Source: Consotaella salsifontis
Lineage (GTDB): Bacteria > Pseudomonadota > Alphaproteobacteria > Rhizobiales > Rhizobiaceae
Direction of reading: 5' to 3'
NCBI RefSeq assembly: GCF_900167365.1
Contig: NZ_FUXL01000016.1
Coordinates: 1-64,000 of the forward strand
Length of the DNA stretch: 64,000 nt
Positions 9,085 to 16,621 of the stretch are shown here, in pieces. Both the position numbers and the translations under genes were made by a program. How positions within the stretch are numbered: position 1 is the stretch's first letter; every line of letters begins with the position of its first letter. A model generated the notes under the pieces. That model searched no databases. It was not told the DNA's origin and worked only from the letters and a program-made list of their open reading frames with translations.

Positions 9085-9975
9085 TCAGTCGCCGAGGCTC
9101 TTGACCAGGGCGCTGCCGATCGCCGCGATGGCCGCGTTGCGCTTGTCCATGTCGGCGTCCGTTTCCGTGAGATAAACGGCGACGACGACCGGGGAGCGCT
9201 TCGGCGGCCAGATCGTCGCCACGATGCCGCGCGTGCCGTGGCCACCGGCTCCACTGCGATCGGCGATGCGCCAGCCCGTGGGGATGCTGGCGCGTAGCAA
9301 CGGTCCTGCCACCTTGTCGTTTTCCAGCCAGGTCTCGAGCTGTGCGCGTGACTTCTCCGAAAGCGCGTCGCCAAGCACCAGCGCCTTCAGGCTGGCAACC
9401 GCGGCTTCGGGCGTCGTCGTATCTCGCGGATCGCCTGGAGTGCCTTCGTTCAACTCCGGCTCGGTGCGGTCGAGCCGCGTCTCGGTGTCGCCGATCTCAC
9501 GTATGAAGGCGGTCACTTTCGCGGGCCCGCCGATTGCCTCGAGCGCGAGATTGATCGCCGTGTTGTCGCTTTGACCGGTGGCGGCTTCGCAGAGAGCACC
9601 GAGGCTCATCTTCTCGCCAACCTTGTCCTTCGTGACGGGCGCATAGCTGAGGATGTCATCCTTCTCGACGGCGACGGTCTCATCGAGCGATTTGCGCCCC
9701 GCGTCGACCTCCTTCAACAGCGTTGCGCAGGCAAAGGCCTTCGAGGTGCTGGCCATCGGAAAGCGCTCGGCTCCCCGGTGAGACCAATGATGCCCCGTGC
9801 CGGTGTCCAACACCGCGACGCCGACGCGCGCGTCCAGCGTGCGCTCGACCTCCGCGACGGCGGTTGCGATGACCTTATCCGACTGCGATTCCTCGGCGAG
9901 CGCGCCGTCCATGCTGCCGAGCAGCATCGGGATGATCGCGCATGATGCGAACATCGCCTTGAAGCGAATTGTCAT
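9085..9975 (-). CDS. bla: Class A beta-lactamase, CARB/PSE-like
   Basis: A 296-residue periplasmic serine beta-lactamase with a Sec signal peptide (cleavage after about residue 27). Active-site motifs are S76-T-S-K79, S136-D-N138, E172 in the omega loop (EPELN) and R240-S-G242. Arg-Ser-Gly replaces the usual Lys-Thr/Ser-Gly, which is a hallmark of CARB/PSE carbenicillinases. Cys83 and Cys129 match the Cys77-Cys123 disulfide pair of TEM, SHV and CARB enzymes, and R249 matches Ambler Arg244. It follows the yejA-like gene on the same strand with a 158-base gap. No ampR-type regulator, integron or transposase is adjacent, so it looks chromosomal. Spectrum cannot be deduced beyond likely penicillins. 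Confidence 0.93.
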   Translation of the reverse strand: MTIRFKAMFASCAIIPMLLGSMDGALAEESQSDKVIATAVAEVERTLDARVGVAVLDTGTGHHWSHRGAERFPMASTSKAFACATLLKEVDAGRKSLDETVAVEKDDILSYAPVTKDKVGEKMSLGALCEAATGQSDNTAINLALEAIGGPAKVTAFIREIGDTETRLDRTEPELNEGTPGDPRDTTTPEAAVASLKALVLGDALSEKSRAQLETWLENDKVAGPLLRASIPTGWRIADRSGAGGHGTRGIVATIWPPKRSPVVVAVYLTETDADMDKRNAAIAAIGSALVKSLGD

Positions 9976-10133
9976 GAAGCCATTCCCCGTTTCACAAGCT
10001 GCCGCCTGCCGCCTATGGGCAGGCTTCGGCAGCGTGGAGCGGCTTTTTCCATGCGCACGGCGTCAACTCGATGGCGCAAGGTTTCTCAGACGTCCAATCC
10101 ACAACGGACGCCGCCGGCAAGGTTTGCGAATCG

Positions 10134-12002
10134 TTACCGCTGCCCGGCGGCCTGACCGCCCTTCTTCGGGTCGAGCCAGAAAGCCGGGAGATAATAGCCG
10201 GTGACGGGCGTCTCATCGGGATGCTTCAGGAAGCTCCAGCGCGCCAGCCATTTGTCCGGCAGGTAGAACAGCGGCACGACATAGTATCCCGAGATCAGCA
10301 GGCGGTCATAGGCACGCACCGCGTCGACGAATTCCTCGCGATCGCGCGCCTTGACGATCCGCTCGATCAAGGCATCCACCGCAGGATCGGCAACGCCGGC
10401 ATAGTTGAAGGAGCCAGTCGCGTCCCTGGATTGCGAGCCCCAACGGTTTACCTGCTCGGCGCCGGGGGAGAGCGACGAGGTGTAGGTGAAGAGCAGCATG
10501 TCATAATCGAACGCCTGCTTTCGCGCCTGATACTGGGAGTCGTCCACCTGGCGCACAGTCGCCGTGATGCCCAGTCGTGCGAGGGTGCGGGCGTAGGCGA
10601 GGGCGAGGCGCTCCTCGTCGGCGCTCTGCGCCATGATCTCGAAGGCGAGCGGCTGCCCCTCGGGCGACACGAGCTTGCCGCCCTCGAAGGAATATCCCGC
10701 CTTCTTCAGTTCCTCCATAGCCTGCCGCAACAGCGCTCGGTCCGTGCCCGAACCATCGCTCACCGGCGCATGGTAAGTGCCGGCAAGAACGTCACGATCG
10801 ACTTCCTTGAGCGCGTCGCCAAGGAGGCCCTTCTCCGCTTCGCTCGCCGGCCTGCCGATGCTGGAGAGTTCGGAATTGTCGAAGAAGCCGGAAATTCGCT
10901 GATAGGCGCCATAGTAGAGGTTCTTGTTTGCCCATTCGAAATCGAACAGCAGGGAAAGCGCGCGGCGCACCCGGACGTCCGAAAAGACAGGTCGCCGGGT
11001 GTTGAAGACAAAGGCACGAATCGGCGCGGGAATTTGCGTCTTGAAAGCTTCCTTGATCACGTCCCCATCGGCGACGGCGGGAAAATCGTAAGCCGTCTGC
11101 CAATGGCGCGGATTGCCCTCGAGGTAGACGTAGAACAGCCCCTTCTTGAACGCCTCGAACTGGGTGTTGATGTCGCGGAAATAGTCGATGCGGATCTCGT
11201 CATAATTGTCGATGCCGCGCTTCACCGGCAGGTCCTTGCCCCAGTAGTTGGGGTCCTTGCGGTAAAGGATGCTCTGGCCCGGCTGAACGTTTGCGATGAC
11301 ATACGGTCCCGATCCGATCACCGGGCGCAGCGTGGTCTCATCGAAGGCTTCCGGCGGAAAGGCATGTTTGGGTAAAATGGGCATCATCGCGAGCAGCAGC
11401 GGCAGCTCGCGATCGGCCTGATCATTGAAGGTGAAGCGGACACCTCGTTCCCCCACCTTTTCGATCTTGGCGACCTTCTTGAGGCGGATGCCGTAGAAGG
11501 GGCGCCCGTGGTCCTTGAGCATCTCGCTCGTGTAGAGCACGTCCTCGACCGTGACCGGCGTTCCATCGGAGAACTTCGCCTTCGGATTGAGCGTGAACTC
11601 GACGAAGGAGCGGTCGGGATCGGTCTCGACGCTCTCGGCCAGAAGACCGTAGAGCGTGAAAGGCTCGTCGGCCGAGCGCTGGAGCAGTGATTCGAAGACA
11701 AGACTGCCGAATTCTGGATCGGCCCAGATGCCCCGAGCGGTCGTCAGTGAGCTTTTGACGGTGATCGGATTCAGATTGTCGAAGGTGCCGAAGACGCCAT
11801 AGATCATGCGGCCGCCCTGGGGCGCATCCGGGTTGGCATAGGGAAAATGATCGAAGTCGGCAGGGAGCTCCGGTTCTCCCTGCATTGCGATGCCGTGGGA
11901 CGGCGTCGCGCCAGCCTCGTTCGGGGTTCCAGCCGCTCCGAGCGCGGCCAGGGCCGCCAACGCGAGCAGGGCGCGGGCCGTCTTCGAAAGCTGTCGGATC
12001 AT
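10134..12002 (-). CDS. Family 5 extracellular solute-binding protein, YejA-like
   Basis: A 622-residue periplasmic binding protein of the SBP_bac_5 family, which delivers oligopeptides or similar ligands to an ABC importer. A signal peptide covers about residues 1-32. The body shows the expected large two-lobe architecture, with YejA-like features such as HGIAMQGEPELPADFDHFPY just after the signal and GSGPYVI near residue 230. YejA, the binding protein of the YejABEF importer, is the closest recognisable relative. The permease and ATPase genes (yejB, yejE, yejF) are not beside it, so it is an orphan here. The ATG at 12002 begins directly at a typical basic-hydrophobic signal peptide. Confidence 0.87.
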   Translation of the reverse strand: MIRQLSKTARALLALAALAALGAAGTPNEAGATPSHGIAMQGEPELPADFDHFPYANPDAPQGGRMIYGVFGTFDNLNPITVKSSLTTARGIWADPEFGSLVFESLLQRSADEPFTLYGLLAESVETDPDRSFVEFTLNPKAKFSDGTPVTVEDVLYTSEMLKDHGRPFYGIRLKKVAKIEKVGERGVRFTFNDQADRELPLLLAMMPILPKHAFPPEAFDETTLRPVIGSGPYVIANVQPGQSILYRKDPNYWGKDLPVKRGIDNYDEIRIDYFRDINTQFEAFKKGLFYVYLEGNPRHWQTAYDFPAVADGDVIKEAFKTQIPAPIRAFVFNTRRPVFSDVRVRRALSLLFDFEWANKNLYYGAYQRISGFFDNSELSSIGRPASEAEKGLLGDALKEVDRDVLAGTYHAPVSDGSGTDRALLRQAMEELKKAGYSFEGGKLVSPEGQPLAFEIMAQSADEERLALAYARTLARLGITATVRQVDDSQYQARKQAFDYDMLLFTYTSSLSPGAEQVNRWGSQSRDATGSFNYAGVADPAVDALIERIVKARDREEFVDAVRAYDRLLISGYYVVPLFYLPDKWLARWSFLKHPDETPVTGYYLPAFWLDPKKGGQAAGQR

Positions 12003-12172
12003 TCACTCACCTAAATTGCTTACCGCAAGCATGAAGTGCTTAACACTTCAGCCGTTTGCAGGTAGAGACGCCGGCCGAAGCCTCTAAACGGCCGCATTTG
12101 CGAAAGAGCAACAAGCCCGTTATGAGACGCCATCGCTTTTCTTTGCAATAGTCCGAGAAGGATGCAATCCTC

Positions 12173-12805
12173 GTGAAGCATCATTTGATCAATGCCGCCA
12201 ACAAGGCGTTCGTCGCCGGTTTGATGGGCTTTGCGACAGTCGCCGCCTTGCCGGCGGTCGCCGCGGCGCAGACGGCGGTTCCCACGGAGTGGTTCAAGGC
12301 CTGCACCACCCAGGGCGATAACAAGATCTGCAACACCCAGATCACGTTGATCGCCCCGACCCGGCAGGTGCTGACGGCCGTGAACCTCATTCAGATCGAG
12401 GGCAAGGTCAAGCAGTCGATCCTTCAGACCGTGGTCCCGATCGGACGCGTCATTCCCGCCGGCGTCCAGCTTCAGGTCGACACGAACCCGCCGAAGAAGC
12501 TCGAATACTCTGTGTGCTTCCCGGACCGGTGTATCGCCGAGGCGCCGCTGACGGACGATCTGGTGGCTGCCATGAAAAAGGGCAACCAGATGACTGTGAC
12601 GTCCATTAACTTCCAACGGACGCCGAACCCGGTCAAGGTGACGCTGTCGGGCTTCACCCAGGCGTTCGACGGTCCGCCCCAGGACCAGTCGGCGCTGGCG
12701 CAGAAGCAGAAGCAGCTCGATGAAGCGCTGAAGAAGCAGGCCGAGGAGCGGCGCGAGAAGTTCGAAAAGGCTCAGGACGACGCCAAGGCCGCGGCAGGCA
12801 AATAG
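12173..12805 (+). CDS. Invasion-associated locus B (IalB) family protein
   Basis: A 210-residue exported protein with a signal peptide ending near residue 32 (AVAAAQ). The mature part has the IalB fold signature with four cysteines arranged as two pairs (WFKAC...KIC and VCFPDRC). It ends in a charged, coiled-coil-prone tail rich in Lys, Glu and Gln (about residues 165-210). IalB proteins are common in Hyphomicrobiales; in Bartonella one is linked to erythrocyte invasion, but the biochemical function is not known. The start is a GTG at 12173 preceded by AAGGA about 10 bases away. An ATG at 12191 would shorten the signal peptide. The gene stands alone and ends at a strong intrinsic terminator. 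Confidence 0.85.
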   Translation: MKHHLINAANKAFVAGLMGFATVAALPAVAAAQTAVPTEWFKACTTQGDNKICNTQITLIAPTRQVLTAVNLIQIEGKVKQSILQTVVPIGRVIPAGVQLQVDTNPPKKLEYSVCFPDRCIAEAPLTDDLVAAMKKGNQMTVTSINFQRTPNPVKVTLSGFTQAFDGPPQDQSALAQKQKQLDEALKKQAEERREKFEKAQDDAKAAAGK

Positions 12806-12836
12806 CCTGCGGATATATTCAAAGTCCTATCCAACT

Positions 12837-12863
12837 GAGCGGCCTCCGGGCCGCTCTTTTTTT
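12837..12863 (+). terminator. Intrinsic terminator of the IalB-family gene
   Basis: Eight-base perfect stem GAGCGGCC (12837-12844) and GGCCGCTC (12849-12856) with a TCCG loop, followed by seven T (12857-12863). It lies 31 bases after the stop codon and separates this gene from the convergent hspQ. Confidence 0.9.
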
Positions 12864-12887
12864 GGCCGGTGCGACCGGAGGATCAGC

Positions 12888-13223
12888 TCAGTTTCGAAGA
12901 GCCAGCCTCAGCCGATAGATGCCCTCCGTCGGGCCATCGAACATTTCCGCCAGCTGGGGGTGATTGACCGGCTCGCCGCTCTGATCCTCCACCAGATTCT
13001 GCTCCGAAACATAGGCGATATAGGTGCCTTCGGAGTTTTCTGCGAAGAGATGATAGAAGGGTTGATCCTTGCGCGGCCGCACGTCCTCGGGGATGGACGA
13101 GTACCATTCCTCGGTGTTGGCGAAGACTGGATCAACATCGAAGATGACCCCGCGAAAGGGTAAGTTCCGGTGGCGCACAATCTGACCGATCGCGAACAAC
13201 GCGTTGTTGGACTTAGCCGTCAT
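12888..13223 (-). CDS. hspQ: Heat shock protein HspQ
   Basis: A 111-residue protein of the HspQ/YccV family (hemimethylated-DNA-binding-like fold). In Escherichia coli, HspQ is a Lon substrate and specificity factor and stimulates degradation of mutant DnaA. Family features are visible: FAIGQIVRHRNLPFRGVIFDVDP near the N-terminus and DQPFYHLFAE near residues 55-65. The ATG at 13223 is the preferred start; an in-frame TTG at 13232 would add three residues and would overlap the stop of the upstream hydroxylase gene. The two genes lie on the same strand almost end to end, so co-transcription is likely. Confidence 0.92.
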   Translation of the reverse strand: MTAKSNNALFAIGQIVRHRNLPFRGVIFDVDPVFANTEEWYSSIPEDVRPRKDQPFYHLFAENSEGTYIAYVSEQNLVEDQSGEPVNHPQLAEMFDGPTEGIYRLRLALRN

Positions 13224-13228
13224 CGGTC

Positions 13229-14446
13229 TCAACCTGCCTTCGTGCCAATGACATCGCGCACGGTGCGCGGCAGTCCCATGAGACCCGCGAACGGCGACAG
13301 GCCCTCGCGCATCGCCATTCGCTTGAGCGGCGGAATGGCCGAGAGAGCCGTGAGCCCCGCTGTCCTTGCTAGCTGGACCGGCAGAAGGTCGGCCAGAAGC
13401 GAGCGGTTCAACGCATCGACGCCTGCCGTGCGGCTCCAGATGTCGGCGCGCCGTCGCGCCGAATAGCGCGCGAGCGCGGCCGCGGAGCCTGGGTCCTGGC
13501 GGTTCGCGGACGCGGCCTCGATGATGGCCGCCGCGTCGCGAAGCCCAAGGTTGAGCCCTTGCGCGCCGATCGGCGGGAAGACATGAGCGGCCTCACCGAC
13601 GAGCGCTGAGCGGGCCGCTGCGACGCGGGAAGCGCTTCCCCCTTTAAGCGGAAATCGGCCAACCGGACCAGCCACCGTGACGCTTCCAAGGATGGAGTGG
13701 AGCTTTTCCTCGACCACGCTCGAAAGTCGCTCGGGTTTCAGGTCGACATAGGCATCGCCAAGCTTTGGCTCCTCGACCCAGACAAGGGACGAGCTAAGAC
13801 CGGGCAGGGGGACCTGGGTGAACGGGCCGACCGGCGTATGGAATTCAGTTGAAACCTGACCGTGCGGTTTTTCGTGCGAGAAGTCGAGGACGAGCGCCTG
13901 CTGCGGGTAGGACCAGGTCGAGAAGCCGATTCCGGCCTCGCGGCGGACGAGCGACTTCGCACCATCCGCGCCGATCACCAAGCGCACGCTGACAGAATCG
14001 CCATTGTCGAGCGTGATAAAAGCGCGATCTTCTTTTGCCTCGACCGCCGCCGCCGTGGCGGAGATCCGTTTTAGCCCGGAAAGCGACTCGGCCTTTCCCT
14101 TCGCCACCGACAGAAGATCGGCGTTCTTCACGTTGAAGCCAAAGGCCCGCAGGCCGATCTCGCCGGCGTGAAACTCCAGCATCGGCGCGCGGAGCAACCG
14201 CCCGGTGTCATCGATGATGCGGATGGTTTCGATGGCTTCTCCCAGCGCCTCCGCATCCGGAAAAACACCGATGCTTGAGAGAAACGCGACAGATCGGCCG
14301 AGGAGCGCAGTCGTGCGAGGATCTGCGCGCTCCGGGTCCGGAGCAAGAAGGATAGTCTCGAAGCCTGCTTCCACCATGCCGAGGGCGGTGGCGAATCCGG
14401 CGAGCCCACCCCCGACGACGACAACTTCGCAACTGTGCTCTACCAC
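13229..14446 (-). CDS. FAD-dependent UbiH/UbiF-type hydroxylase
   Basis: A 405-residue flavoprotein monooxygenase related to the ubiquinone-ring hydroxylases UbiH, UbiF, UbiI and UbiL. The N-terminal dinucleotide-binding motif VVVGGGLAGFATALGM is at about residues 8-23. The DG motif (VIGADGAKS) lies near residue 155 and the second FAD motif (GEAAHVFPPIGAQGLNLG) near residue 290. The frame is open much further upstream, but the extra part is antisense to pcs and lacks family similarity. The GTG at 14446 sits six bases after AAGGGGA, deciding the start. Which ring position it hydroxylates cannot be read from the sequence. Confidence 0.85.
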   Translation of the reverse strand: MVEHSCEVVVVGGGLAGFATALGMVEAGFETILLAPDPERADPRTTALLGRSVAFLSSIGVFPDAEALGEAIETIRIIDDTGRLLRAPMLEFHAGEIGLRAFGFNVKNADLLSVAKGKAESLSGLKRISATAAAVEAKEDRAFITLDNGDSVSVRLVIGADGAKSLVRREAGIGFSTWSYPQQALVLDFSHEKPHGQVSTEFHTPVGPFTQVPLPGLSSSLVWVEEPKLGDAYVDLKPERLSSVVEEKLHSILGSVTVAGPVGRFPLKGGSASRVAAARSALVGEAAHVFPPIGAQGLNLGLRDAAAIIEAASANRQDPGSAAALARYSARRRADIWSRTAGVDALNRSLLADLLPVQLARTAGLTALSAIPPLKRMAMREGLSPFAGLMGLPRTVRDVIGTKAG

Positions 14447-14606
14447 TCGATTTCCCCTTGCGGCATCGTAGCAGATGGGTTGGCGCTTGCGGCCAGCCTC
14501 CGAACCGAGCAGATACGTTCGATCGGCGCGCTTAACAATGCCTGTCGATCGGGGGAGCGTTCCGGCCTCGTGCGATTCGTCGGCCCGACGCGAAGAAGAA
14601 GAGAAG

Positions 14607-15332
14607 ATGATGACCAAATGGGACCAGTGGCGCGCCTTCGGCGTCCATCTTCTGACGGCTAGCGGCGCGCTTTGGGCCTTCTTGTCGATCATCGCGGCAG
14701 CGGAAGGTCGATGGGTCGCAATGTTCGGATGGCTCGGCTTCGCTCTTTTCGTCGATGGCATCGACGGCCCGATCGCGCGGCGGATATCGATCCGGGAGGT
14801 CCTGCCAAACTGGTCCGGCGAGCTCCTTGATTCGATCATCGACTACGTGACCTATGTCATCATTCCGGCCTTCGCCCTGTATCAGGCCGGGCTCATGGGA
14901 CCGCGCCTTTCCTTCATCTCCAGTGCGCTCATCGTCTTTTCGAGCGCCATCTACTACGCCGACTTGCGGATGAAGACGAAGGACAACTTCTTTCGCGGGT
15001 TTCCGGTGACGTGGAACATGCTCGTCTTCACGCTCTTCGCGCTGAAGCTCCATGAAGCCGTGTCGTTCCTGATCGTGCTGGTTTCAGTCGTGGCGACCTT
15101 CCTGCCGATAAAATTCCTTCACCCGGTTCGGGTGGTGCGGCTGAGGGCGCTCAATCTCTTTGTCTTCGCGCTGTGGTCGGTTCTTGCGATCGCCTGTCTC
15201 GTTCTCGAATTCGAGCTGCCAACGGCCATGAGGTGGGGGATCGCGGCGAGCTCAATCTATCTCTATTGCTTCGGAGGCGCGACGCAGCTCTCGTCGTGGC
15301 TCTCTCGCCGGAAGGCGCCGTCGGCGGTCTGA
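14607..15332 (+). CDS. pcs: Phosphatidylcholine synthase
   Basis: A 241-residue integral membrane CDP-alcohol phosphotransferase that condenses choline with CDP-diacylglycerol to make phosphatidylcholine and CMP. The catalytic signature is at about residues 53-79: DGPIAR, then 12 residues, then G-x3-D-x3-D. The 12-residue gap, rather than the usual 8, is characteristic of Pcs among CDP-alcohol phosphotransferases. About eight hydrophobic helices are present. The ATG at 14607 (or 14610) follows a purine-rich GAAGAAGAAGAGAAG stretch. Pcs needs imported choline, which the BetT-like transporter at 0.2-2.2 kb could supply, and CDP-diacylglycerol, made by cdsA at 45.9 kb. Confidence 0.93.
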   Translation: MMTKWDQWRAFGVHLLTASGALWAFLSIIAAAEGRWVAMFGWLGFALFVDGIDGPIARRISIREVLPNWSGELLDSIIDYVTYVIIPAFALYQAGLMGPRLSFISSALIVFSSAIYYADLRMKTKDNFFRGFPVTWNMLVFTLFALKLHEAVSFLIVLVSVVATFLPIKFLHPVRVVRLRALNLFVFALWSVLAIACLVLEFELPTAMRWGIAASSIYLYCFGGATQLSSWLSRRKAPSAV

Positions 15333-15368
15333 GGAAAAGGAGCTGGCGCACCTCTCCTCATAGGAAAT

Positions 15369-15572
15369 CTATCCGAAACGCCTGCTGGCGGAGGGCGCGA
15401 GCATTCGCTTGCTGAACGTCTCGTCGAGCAGCGCGGCGCGCACGTCGTAAAGCGCTTCCAAGGCTTGCGGCTTATCCGAGTCGCGATATTCCTGTCGCTC
15501 CAGCACACTCGAAACGATGCTCATTGCCTCCCAGTAGCCGGCTCGCCTCTCCGCAAGGGAATCATGCGCCAT
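15369..15572 (-). CDS. Hypothetical small protein
   Basis: A 67-residue soluble protein of unknown function, predicted mostly helical with mixed charge and no membrane segment. The ATG at 15572 is preceded by GAGGAA nine bases away, a convincing ribosome binding site, and upstream sequence in frame is less protein-like. It converges on pcs and is divergent from the GcrA-like gene at 15900. I do not recognise the family. Confidence 0.55.
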   Translation of the reverse strand: MAHDSLAERRAGYWEAMSIVSSVLERQEYRDSDKPQALEALYDVRAALLDETFSKRMLAPSASRRFG

Positions 15573-15899
15573 GACGTTGTGTTCCTCGTCGGTTGCTCTG
15601 CGGCGAGATAACGATCCCATCCTTGTGTCGGCCTTGGCCATGGCACGACCGCGCACCTGACCGCGTCGGACGGCAAGCTTCGGTCAATTCGAGTATAAAA
15701 AAAGACGGTAACGTCACCACGAGGCCTGTTGACTTGATCTGGATCACTTGATTCGCGAAGCAACTTCGCTTACGTGAAAAGCCAGCACGCGCGGTTCCGC
15801 CCGGGGCTCCAAAGCCGGTTGCTCGGCGGATGCGCAAGAACAAGCAGTGATCGAAGAACAATAAGGGCCGCTCGCCTTGGCGCGGAGCGGAATTCAATT
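15573..15899. other. Divergent intergenic region ahead of the GcrA-like gene
   Basis: About 327 bases without a supported gene. For the minus-strand gene, TATACT (15692-15697, minus) resembles a -10 box with a weak -35. On the plus side there is TTGACT at 15729-15734 without a clear -10. A small hairpin GCGAAG-CAA-CTTCGC lies near 15755-15769. One GANTC site (GATTC, 15750-15754), the methylation target of CcrM, occurs here, of interest because the downstream product resembles GcrA. These assignments are weak. Confidence 0.3.
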
Positions 15900-16127
15900 A
15901 TGAACCAACTCATTCAGACGTGGGAACTGGCATCCGGCCAGCCCGTCTCGCCGCCGTCGTCCGCCCACCGCGTCGCGTTTGCCCGCGTGGGCAGCTTTGC
16001 CTGCCGCTTCATCCTGGACGAGCCCGGCGCCAGTGCCACGTGCTGCGGCGCGCCGACCGACGGCAAGAGCTGGTGCCGCTATCACCAGCGCATCGTTTTC
16101 GAGCCGAAGAAGCCGCGCCTGCGCTAA
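15900..16127 (+). CDS. Short GcrA C-terminal-like protein
   Basis: A 75-residue protein whose C-terminal half matches the conserved end of the cell-cycle regulator GcrA. Cys35-Arg lies in the position of GcrA's CKWPIGDP box, Cys48-Cys49-Gly matches its FCG, and W58-C59-x2-H62 followed by RIVFEP matches its YCxxH...AYQP. The N-terminal DNA-binding half of GcrA, which recognises CcrM-methylated promoters, is absent. GcrA's C-terminal part contacts sigma-70 domain 2, so this could be a sigma- or RNA-polymerase-binding miniprotein. That function is inference. The ATG at 15900 was chosen for a GGAG-containing stretch 12 bases ahead. It ends at a strong hairpin. Confidence 0.7.
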   Translation: MNQLIQTWELASGQPVSPPSSAHRVAFARVGSFACRFILDEPGASATCCGAPTDGKSWCRYHQRIVFEPKKPRLR

Positions 16128-16155
16128 TCCCGCTTCACTCATCGAATGAGCAGGC

Positions 16156-16185
16156 AAAGGGCCGCGACCAACGTCGCGGCCCTTT
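16156..16185. terminator. Perfect 13-base hairpin between the GcrA-like gene and crcB
   Basis: AAAGGGCCGCGAC (16156-16168) and GTCGCGGCCCTTT (16173-16185) pair perfectly around a CAAC loop, 29 bases after the stop of the GcrA-like gene. The stem itself ends in TTT but no longer T-run follows, so termination is likely but efficiency is uncertain. It leaves only 33 bases before the crcB ATG. Confidence 0.65.
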
Positions 16186-16218
16186 ACGTGAGACGCCCAC
16201 ACGGGATAGAGCGCAGCG

Positions 16219-16596
16219 ATGAAGCAATTTTTCGTCGTGGCCCTGGGTGGCGGCATCGGAGCATGCCTGCGCCATCTTCTCAATATGGGCGCCTTGCGCG
16301 CCCTCGGCAGCAATTTCCCCTATGGCACGATGGCGGCCAACGTCATCGGTTCCTTCGCCATGGGTGTGCTTGTCGAGCTGCTTGCGCGAAGGTTCAGCGC
16401 GCCGGCCGAGGTTCGGTTGTTTCTGACGACGGGGCTCCTGGGCGGCTTCACCACATTCTCGACGTTCTCCCTGGATTCCATCGCGCTTTACGAGCGTGGC
16501 GCGATGGGATTGGCTGCGCTTTACGTCGTCAGCTCCGTGGGCATCGGCTTGGCGGCGCTGTTCGCCGGGCTCGGGCTCGCGCGCATGTTCGTCTGA
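16219..16596 (+). CDS. crcB: Fluoride channel FluC/CrcB
   Basis: A 125-residue four-helix membrane protein of the Fluc family, which forms dual-topology dimers exporting fluoride. The family motif GGFTTFSTFS is at residues 75-84, with Asn41 (AANVIGSF) in the conserved position, and the GGGIGACLRHL N-terminus is typical. Length is normal (about 125). It is followed after 25 bases by the pseudouridine synthase gene on the same strand. No fluoride riboswitch is recognisable in the short upstream region. Confidence 0.95.
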   Translation: MKQFFVVALGGGIGACLRHLLNMGALRALGSNFPYGTMAANVIGSFAMGVLVELLARRFSAPAEVRLFLTTGLLGGFTTFSTFSLDSIALYERGAMGLAALYVVSSVGIGLAALFAGLGLARMFV

Positions 16597-16621
16597 CACC
16601 GGATTAGGAAAGGGCGAGGGC

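Noticed and set aside
16128-16218. Fluoride riboswitch upstream of crcB
   Set aside because: Only 91 bases are available and most are taken by a perfect hairpin belonging to the preceding gene; I see no fluoride-riboswitch consensus.
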